A DNA stretch of 64,000 nt. Source: Gardnerella leopoldii (GTDB lineage Bacteria > Actinomycetota > Actinomycetes > Actinomycetales > Bifidobacteriaceae). This document shows positions 43,935-49,476 of the stretch, in pieces. Where the stretch lies: contig NZ_CP029984.1 in NCBI RefSeq assembly GCF_003293675.1, positions 248,001-312,000 on the forward strand. The letters run 5' to 3'. Both the position numbers and the translations under genes were made by a program. The notes under the pieces were generated by a model, which was not told where the DNA came from, searched no databases, and was given only the letters and a program-made list of their open reading frames with translations. The stretch's first letter is position 1. Each line of letters starts with the position of its first letter.

Positions 43935-44492
43935 ATGATGAAGAAAGTTAGTTCATTGTTAATAGCTGCAGCATCATTACTTGGAAGTATGGTGTTTGCA
44001 ACTCCATCTTTTGCAGTTCAATCAACATCACAATATGGGAATTTTAAGTCTGAAATGAGAGGATTGCGTTCTCCAGATGGTCGACGTTCAATTGTTCCAG
44101 TATCTGGACAAGGATTGAATGTGCATACGCTAGCTGGTGATACTATCGTAGTAAAGAATAATATAGCTACTTGGAGAGATGCAACAAATCATACTATAGC
44201 AACTATCAATTTAACAGTTCATGACGGGCAGCATGTTGATTTTGGTTATAGCAAAGTTCTTCATAGGATTGCTCCTACTGTTTCCTTAGAGACAGCTTTA
44301 GAACGTGGTGGAAAGAAACATCATTGTATTCCTAAATGGATTGGTGTGGGATGGAATGTTTTATGGGATGCAACAGTTTGTACTCCATTATCACTTGGTA
44401 TTTCTGGATTGGCGACACCACTTGCTGGTGTTTCGGCTGATATAGCTTGTAGCGCTGCAGGTGGCACTTTGACAGCAGCATTGGGGTGTTAA
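43935..44492 (+). CDS. Secreted protein with bacteriocin-like C-terminus
   Basis: The 185-residue protein has a Sec signal peptide (1-28, cleavage after TPSFA). The middle part (30-125) is polar. The last 55 residues, starting HHCIPKWIGVGWNVLWDATV, are rich in Gly, Ala and hydrophobics, with four cysteines (HHC, TVC, IAC and the C-terminal LGC) that could form two disulfides. That layout, plus a small membrane protein gene starting two bases after the stop, fits a precursor bacteriocin with its immunity partner. I do not recognise a named family. AGAGAGG precedes the start. Confidence 0.7.
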   Translation: MMKKVSSLLIAAASLLGSMVFATPSFAVQSTSQYGNFKSEMRGLRSPDGRRSIVPVSGQGLNVHTLAGDTIVVKNNIATWRDATNHTIATINLTVHDGQHVDFGYSKVLHRIAPTVSLETALERGGKKHHCIPKWIGVGWNVLWDATVCTPLSLGISGLATPLAGVSADIACSAAGGTLTAALGC

Positions 44493-44493
44493 T

Positions 44494-44772
44494 ATGGATG
44501 ATGCAACTATTTCGAAGAAGCATGCCACAACAGGGCATCGGTCATGGCTTGCTTCGTTTGCTACCATTTGGCTGACGAGTGTTGTTTTCTCGTGCATCAA
44601 TCATTTACCTTGGTATGCCAATGCTATTTCAGGGGTAATCTTGCTGATCGCAGCGTTTGTATGCCATGCATTGTTGCAGCATCACCATGTGAAGCCTATG
44701 GATTACGTGGTGTTTGCTGCTGCCGTGGCAGTTATACTCGTAGTGGTACTCGTATTGGCGTATATCGTCTAA
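44494..44772 (+). CDS. Small membrane protein, candidate immunity protein
   Basis: The 92-residue protein has three hydrophobic segments (about 20-35, 42-62 and 70-92). It follows the secreted peptide gene by one base, so translation is probably coupled. Size, topology and position fit a bacteriocin immunity protein; no sequence family is recognised. Confidence 0.6.
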   Translation: MDDATISKKHATTGHRSWLASFATIWLTSVVFSCINHLPWYANAISGVILLIAAFVCHALLQHHHVKPMDYVVFAAAVAVILVVVLVLAYIV

Positions 44773-44895
44773 ATTGGGGTAAGCGGCAAAAAGCGTGTCT
44801 AAAAACCCGAGTTTTCGTTGAAATACCAAAGAAAGCTCTCTGTTGTTAAGCTAAAAAAGCTCAACATTTAGTATTACTTGACATTGAAAACAAAA

Positions 44896-44967
44896 GGGGC
44901 TTAGGACAATTTTTAGACATTTTGTGCAATCATAGCACGATGTTCCATAATTGTCTTTTAAGCCCCA
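44896..44967. repeat. Imperfect inverted repeat at the 3' end of the IS3 remnant
   Basis: AAGGGGCTTAGGACAATTTTT and the complement of TAATTGTCTTTTAAGCCCC form a stem of roughly 30 bp with mismatches. It overlaps the transposase stop codon and carries the TGTCTAAAAATTGTCC-type sequence expected of an IS3-family end, so it is probably the IS terminal repeat and a terminator. Confidence 0.45.
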
Positions 44968-45750
44968 TTTTAATTCTGTGGTTGTTGTAAAAATCAATAT
45001 AAGTATGAATAGCTTGACGTAATTCTTCTGTACTATCCCAGTTAAGTGGATAATACATTTCTGTTTTCATTCGTCCAAAAAATCCTTCACAGGCAGCATT
45101 ATCTCCACTATTTCCTTTTCTTGACATGGAGCGTGTAATACCAAGACCTTCTAATCTCTCAATCCACCTACCGCCTCTATAGTGACCTCCTCTATCGGTA
45201 TGAATAACTAAGCTTTTACATTCTGTAGTGTCAAGGGTAGTTAAAGCCCCTTCTAACATTTCATCTACAAGACACTGATCTGGGTGGTTTGAAAGAGCGT
45301 AAGAGACCACTTTACCATCAAAACAGTCAATCATAGGGCTTAAATAGAGTTTTGACTCTTTTACTGAAAACTCAGTAATATCTGTAAGCCAAATCTTATT
45401 AGGTGAATCTGCATGAAAATTATTATTAACAATGTTACTACATGCAGGAGTAATTTCTCCTCTATAGCTTGAATAGCGTCTTTTACGCCTAGCATATCTA
45501 ACCTCAATTAACTCTTCTTTCATGAGCCGTCTTACTACTTTTTCAGATACTCTAATACCTTTAGTTCTCAACACTAACCATATTCTAGGAGAGTCATAAG
45601 TAAAGAAGTTTTCTTCTGCAATCTCGTGTATGCAACTCCGTATATGTGCGTATTCGTCAGGTTTTTTTGAAGAGCCTTTTTAGCATAGTAATAACTTGAA
45701 CGTTTTATCTGAAGTGTTTTAATCAGAAGCTCTAACGGTAACACTAAAAG
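44930..45750 (-). pseudogene. IS3-family (IS150-like) transposase orfB, frameshifted and lacking orfA
   Basis: The longest frame (44930-45574, 214 codons) has the DDE integrase core: Asp in LTDITEFS, Asp in HTDRGGHY and Glu in ACEGFFGRMK. The family text continues upstream of its GTG: EYAHIRSCIHEIAEENFFTY is in the same frame, but the segment before that (SSYYYAKKALQ) is in another frame. The switch lies at a run of seven A residues on the coding strand (45662-45668). No orfA or second IS end is seen. The C-terminus (GLKRQLWNIVL) departs from the family. The element looks inactive. Confidence 0.75.
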
Positions 45751-46339
45751 TAGTTAGGCCTATAACACTTTTTGCGGAGTGAGGATTTCTGATATTAATA
45801 CGGTTGGGATTATATTAGATTTGTTGGGATTGTATTAAATACAGTTGGGACTTTATTAGCCACGGTTGGGACTCTATTAGAGCGTGGCTAATGCTCGTTT
45901 TGTTTTCTAAAACGAGTGTTGTTTAACGAGAAGGGGGGTGAAAACATTGTTAACGCTTAAACCTCAAAGCACGTAGCTTTCAAGGCAAGTGTGGTTTTTA
46001 CATGTCAAACTGTTATAAAAACGAGATTATTACACTCTTTTTTACACTCATGATACGGGTTTTAAGAAAGAGCGGGTAAATGTTATAAGAATTTTTGGAA
46101 CAATTAACAAGATTGTGGAATGATTAATCAATAAGACACTACTAATAAACAGTTAAAGCCTGATTAGCTATAGGGCGATGAGATACGTCAATAGGATCCT
46201 CATGGTTTTTTCATGACTCCTATGAAGTACCTCTATTCTACTATGGCTGTTTTTCAGGTATTAGAGTCGGTGCTTCATAAAGTATCGGCTCTTTTTTGTA
46301 TGTGTCTTCACCCTACCGCTGCAGGCGGGAAGGGTGAGC
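45751..46339. other. Non-coding region at the left edge of the phage-like element
   Basis: About 590 bp without a supported gene. It holds four iterated 15-bp repeats (45803-45879), hairpins around 45857-45890 and 45894-45916, and a terminator-like hairpin at about 46265-46301 followed by six T residues. It could contain an attachment site, a replication or partition site, and the early promoter. Confidence 0.5.
45803..45879. repeat. Four iterons, 15-bp unit, 20-21 bp period
   Basis: The word GTTGGGAYTNTATTA occurs at 45803, 45823, 45844 and 45865; 13 of 15 positions are identical in all four. The period of 20, 21 and 21 bp puts the units on one face of the helix, as expected for cooperative binding of a replication, partition, recombinase or packaging protein. 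Function unknown. Confidence 0.75.
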
Positions 46340-46972
46340 ATGAGGACTCGCAAAACTAATAGCAATGATCGAGCAGCGTATAAGTATACAAGTTGTGTTC
46401 GTAATGAAGATGGTAGTTATAGTGAAGAAACTATCGAGATTAAACCGGGCGAAAATGGTGTAACTGAAGCGGATATTAAGATGCTTCACTCAATGGATGA
46501 CAGTGAGGTTTACTACAACAATAAGAATCTGCGTCCTACTAGAACTGCTGAAGAAAAAGCTGAGATTGAAGCGTGGAAAGAAGAATATATCCGGCGGTTT
46601 AATCTTAAGCATGGTTATGAGCCTAACAAGGATGATGTGGAGTATGCTGCTAAAGAGCATTTTCCGCGTAACTATAATCTTTCACTTGACTTTGATGCAG
46701 ATGGCGAGCTTGAAGTAGATAAAAGTTATATTGCTGAAGCTCTCAGTACTACTGATGATTATGGTTTTAGCGGTGATGATTATGGTTTTGAAATGTCAGA
46801 GAGAACAGAATCAATGCTTTCAGTGCTGACAGATAAGCAGAGTCAAGTAGTAAAACTGATGTTTTTTGGAGGATACACTCAGTCAGAGATTGCAAGAATT
46901 CTTGGTATCTCGTCTGCTGGCGTGAAAAAGCATTTGGATAAGGCTCTCGAAAAGCTTAGAAAAACGCGTTAA
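46340..46972 (+). CDS. Phage sigma-70-region-4-like regulator
   Basis: The 210-residue protein ends in a clear helix-turn-helix of the sigma region 4 type: LTDKQSQVVKLMFFGGYTQS followed by EIARILGISSAGVKKHLDKA (about 160-205). The N-terminal part is charged and unassigned. Such proteins control early or late phage transcription. I prefer ATG 46340 to GTG 46334 because GGAAGGG lies five bases before it. Confidence 0.75.
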   Translation: MRTRKTNSNDRAAYKYTSCVRNEDGSYSEETIEIKPGENGVTEADIKMLHSMDDSEVYYNNKNLRPTRTAEEKAEIEAWKEEYIRRFNLKHGYEPNKDDVEYAAKEHFPRNYNLSLDFDADGELEVDKSYIAEALSTTDDYGFSGDDYGFEMSERTESMLSVLTDKQSQVVKLMFFGGYTQSEIARILGISSAGVKKHLDKALEKLRKTR

Positions 46973-46994
46973 AAAAATCCTAGAAATTTTATTT

Positions 46995-47021
46995 GGAGGA
47001 GGTTAAAAACTCCTCCTTTTT
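46995..47021 (+). terminator. Phage terminator with TTTGCCTGTGAT tail
   Basis: GGAGGA (46995-47000) pairs with TCCTCC (47011-47016) around a GGTTAAAAAC loop, followed by T-rich sequence and then CTTTGCCTGTGAT, a tail shared with the terminator at 52392-52413. Confidence 0.7.
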
Positions 47022-47074
47022 CTTTGCCTGTGATGTGTAAGGAAGAAACCCCTTATAGAAAGGAGGCAAAACTC

Positions 47075-47254
47075 GTGAAACACAAGATCGTTATTAACGT
47101 CACCGGTGAAAACGGTGAGAAGAAACAGGTTCTACGTGGAGCTGTGATGCGATTACCTCAACGGTTTATCCGCTGGCTGTTTGGTGATTACTCGCAAGTC
47201 TACCTATTAGATCCCGGGAAAAGTGTTCAGTCAGTCGATGTCAAAGAAGTTTAA
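47075..47254 (+). CDS. Small phage protein, unknown function
   Basis: The 59-residue protein starts at GTG 47075, preceded by AGGAGG at eight bases; upstream codons in the frame lack such a signal. It contains a hydrophobic-aromatic segment (FIRWLFGDYSQVYLL) but no recognised domain. It sits in the early operon 12 bp before the next gene. Confidence 0.55.
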   Translation: MKHKIVINVTGENGEKKQVLRGAVMRLPQRFIRWLFGDYSQVYLLDPGKSVQSVDVKEV

Positions 47255-47265
47255 GGAGGAAAACC

Positions 47266-47574
47266 GTGAACAATGAAATATTGAAAGAAGTCATCAAAGA
47301 CTTGGAAAACTTAACAGCTCATCTTAAAACACTATTTGATGATGCTGGTGCTTCTGGTGCTGGTTGTAAAGAAACAGCTCCTAATAATAAGGAGTCTGTT
47401 AAAAAGGTGAGTTTAGAGGATGTGCGAGCGGTTTTAGCAAAACTTAGCCAACATGGTAAAACCGCGGAAGTAAAAGCGCTTATCGTCAAGTTCGGAGCTA
47501 ACAGGCTTTCAGAACTTGATGAAAGTAAGTACGCTGAGCTTCTTGAAGAGGCGAAAGGTATGACAAGTGACTAA
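47266..47574 (+). CDS. Phage protein with helical C-terminal domain, unknown function
   Basis: The 102-residue protein starts at GTG with AAGGAGG upstream. Residues 1-30 and 45-100 are predicted helical by composition, joined by a Gly/Ala/Ser linker. Relatives in Firmicutes phages precede DUF2800 genes; no role is established. It overlaps the DUF2800 gene by eight bases. Confidence 0.65.
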   Translation: MNNEILKEVIKDLENLTAHLKTLFDDAGASGAGCKETAPNNKESVKKVSLEDVRAVLAKLSQHGKTAEVKALIVKFGANRLSELDESKYAELLEEAKGMTSD

Positions 47575-48697
47575 GCATGCTTTACTTTCCCCATCTTCTG
47601 CTCACAGGTGGATTAAGTGTACTCCGAGTGCTGTTTTAGAAGAAAAGTTTGAAAACACTACTTCTGCGGCGGCTGAGGAAGGAACGGCAGCACACGCGTG
47701 GTGTGAGTACAAGCTGAATAAGCTTCTTAACCGTCCGTGTGAAAAACCGTCAACAGAGTATGACTCAAGTGAGATGCAGGAATGCTCGGATGCTTACGTG
47801 GATTTCGTAATGGAAAAATACGAGCAGACAAAACTTAACTGTCAAGATCCTATCCTTCTCATAGAGCAGAAGGTTGATTTTTCAGCTTACGTGCCGGACG
47901 GGTTTGGTACAGCGGACTGCATTATTGTAGGCGAAAAAACGCTGCAGGTTATCGACTTTAAGTACGGTCAAGGCGTGCTGGTGGACGCTTACGAGAATCC
48001 TCAGATGAAATGCTACGCGCTTGGAGCTTTAACGCTTTTCGACAGCTTGTACGAGATTCAAACTGTTGAGATGAGTATTTTTCAGCCACGGCGTGACAAC
48101 GTATCCACTTTTACGCTACCTGTCACGGAGCTTATCTGTTGGGCTGAAAGCGTGCTTAAACCTAAAGCAGAGCTTGCTATTAAAGGCGAAGGCGAATTTG
48201 AAGCCGGTGACTGGTGCAGGTTTTGCAGGGCAAAAGCCACGTGCCGTAAACGGGCGGAGGAAAACCTTAAACTTGCAGAATTTGAGTTCAAAGAGCCATC
48301 TGTTTTAACAGATAGTGAGATTGAAGAAGTACTCACGCTTATACCTAAGCTCACGAAGTGGGCTGATGATGTTTTAGCGTACGCCACAGATTCCGCGGTA
48401 AACCACGGCAAAGAGTGGCATGGTTTCAAACTCGTAGAAGGCAGATCAGTTCGCAAGTTTAAGGACGAGACAGCTGTTATTGAGAAAGCGAAAGCTCATG
48501 GCTTTACCAACATTTTCAAAACTAGTCTTATCGGTTTAACTGAAATGCAAAAGCTGATGGGCAAGAAAAAATTTGAGGATATTCTGGGCGACCTTATTAT
48601 CAAACCGTCTGGAAAACTTACGCTCGTACCAGACTCTGATAAGCGGGCAAAAGTTAATGTTTCAAATGTAAATCAAGAATTCAAAAAGGAGAATTAG
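47567..48697 (+). CDS. DUF2800 phage nuclease-like protein
   Basis: The 376-residue protein begins at GTG with HALLSPSSAHRWIKCTPSA, the DUF2800 signature. The core resembles Cas4/RecB-type PD-(D/E)XK nucleases: GTAAHAWCEYKL, then Asp-Phe-Lys in VIDFKYGQGV near residue 128, and a cysteine set (WCRFCRAKATCRK) that may bind a metal cluster. It probably processes DNA in phage recombination or replication with the DUF2815 protein encoded next. Confidence 0.85.
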   Translation: MTKHALLSPSSAHRWIKCTPSAVLEEKFENTTSAAAEEGTAAHAWCEYKLNKLLNRPCEKPSTEYDSSEMQECSDAYVDFVMEKYEQTKLNCQDPILLIEQKVDFSAYVPDGFGTADCIIVGEKTLQVIDFKYGQGVLVDAYENPQMKCYALGALTLFDSLYEIQTVEMSIFQPRRDNVSTFTLPVTELICWAESVLKPKAELAIKGEGEFEAGDWCRFCRAKATCRKRAEENLKLAEFEFKEPSVLTDSEIEEVLTLIPKLTKWADDVLAYATDSAVNHGKEWHGFKLVEGRSVRKFKDETAVIEKAKAHGFTNIFKTSLIGLTEMQKLMGKKKFEDILGDLIIKPSGKLTLVPDSDKRAKVNVSNVNQEFKKEN

Positions 48698-48701
48698 TAC
48701 T

Positions 48702-49250
48702 ATGTCTAAATTAAATAACACGAAGGTTATCACTGGTAAGAACACGCGTCTTTCTTATTTCAATGGTTGGGAGCCAAAGTCTATTAACGGCGGCCCTGAA
48801 AAGTACAGTGTTTCACTGCTTATTCCTAAAAGTGATGTTGAAACAGTAAACGCTATTGAGAAAGCTATTGATGCTGCGATTGAGGAAGGTGTCGGCAAGT
48901 TTGGTGGTAAGAAACCAAACAAGGCTGCTCTTAAAACACCACTCAGGGATGGGGATATTGAGCGTGATGATGAAGCGTATAAAGGACATTACTTCATTAA
49001 CGCGAACTCAACCACGGCTCCGCAGATTGTAGACAAGCAGGTAAAACCAATCATGGACCGCAGTGAAGTGTATTCGGGCTGCTATGCGAGGGTTTCCATC
49101 AACTTTTACGCATTTAACTCTAACGGTAATAAGGGAGTTGCTTGCGGTCTTGGCAACATTCAAAAGATCCGAGACGGTGAGCCACTCGGCGGACGTAGCC
49201 TCGCAACCGATGATTTTACGACTTTAGAAGATGATGACTTTCTAGCATAA
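48702..49250 (+). CDS. DUF2815, phage single-stranded DNA-binding protein
   Basis: The 182-residue protein matches DUF2815, related to T7 gp2.5-type OB-fold SSBs. It has a basic core (GKFGGKKPNKAALKTPLRDG) and an acidic aromatic tail (TTLEDDDFLA) that would recruit replication partners. AAAAAGGAG precedes the ATG, five bases after the DUF2800 stop. Confidence 0.85.
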   Translation: MSKLNNTKVITGKNTRLSYFNGWEPKSINGGPEKYSVSLLIPKSDVETVNAIEKAIDAAIEEGVGKFGGKKPNKAALKTPLRDGDIERDDEAYKGHYFINANSTTAPQIVDKQVKPIMDRSEVYSGCYARVSINFYAFNSNGNKGVACGLGNIQKIRDGEPLGGRSLATDDFTTLEDDDFLA

Positions 49251-49266
49251 GGAGCGTGAGTTAATT

Positions 49267-49386
49267 ATGGAAATTGTTATAGCGGTTTTTATTTCAGTGT
49301 TTATAGGAGTATTACTTCTTGATTTCACGGTAAAGAAACTCGTGAGTCTTTACGTTGATATTAAACACATTCTAAATAGGAATTAG
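49267..49386 (+). CDS. 39-residue phage membrane peptide
   Basis: A 39-codon frame opens MEIVIAVFISVFIGVLLLDF and ends with a basic stretch, giving one membrane span with its C-terminus likely inside. AAGGAG lies 13 bases upstream. It fills the space between the SSB and polymerase genes. Function unknown. Confidence 0.5.
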   Translation: MEIVIAVFISVFIGVLLLDFTVKKLVSLYVDIKHILNRN

Positions 49387-49476
49387 AAGATTCCTGAAAA
49401 ACAGGATTTAGAAGATTCTATAAGTGGGGTGGCAGGTTTTCTGTCACCTCTTTTATAAGCTTGGGGGTGATGTAAT

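Noticed and set aside
45803..45879. Short regularly spaced repeats considered as a CRISPR array
   Set aside because: Units are 15 bp with 5-6 bp between them and no cas genes are near, so these are iterons, not repeats with spacers.
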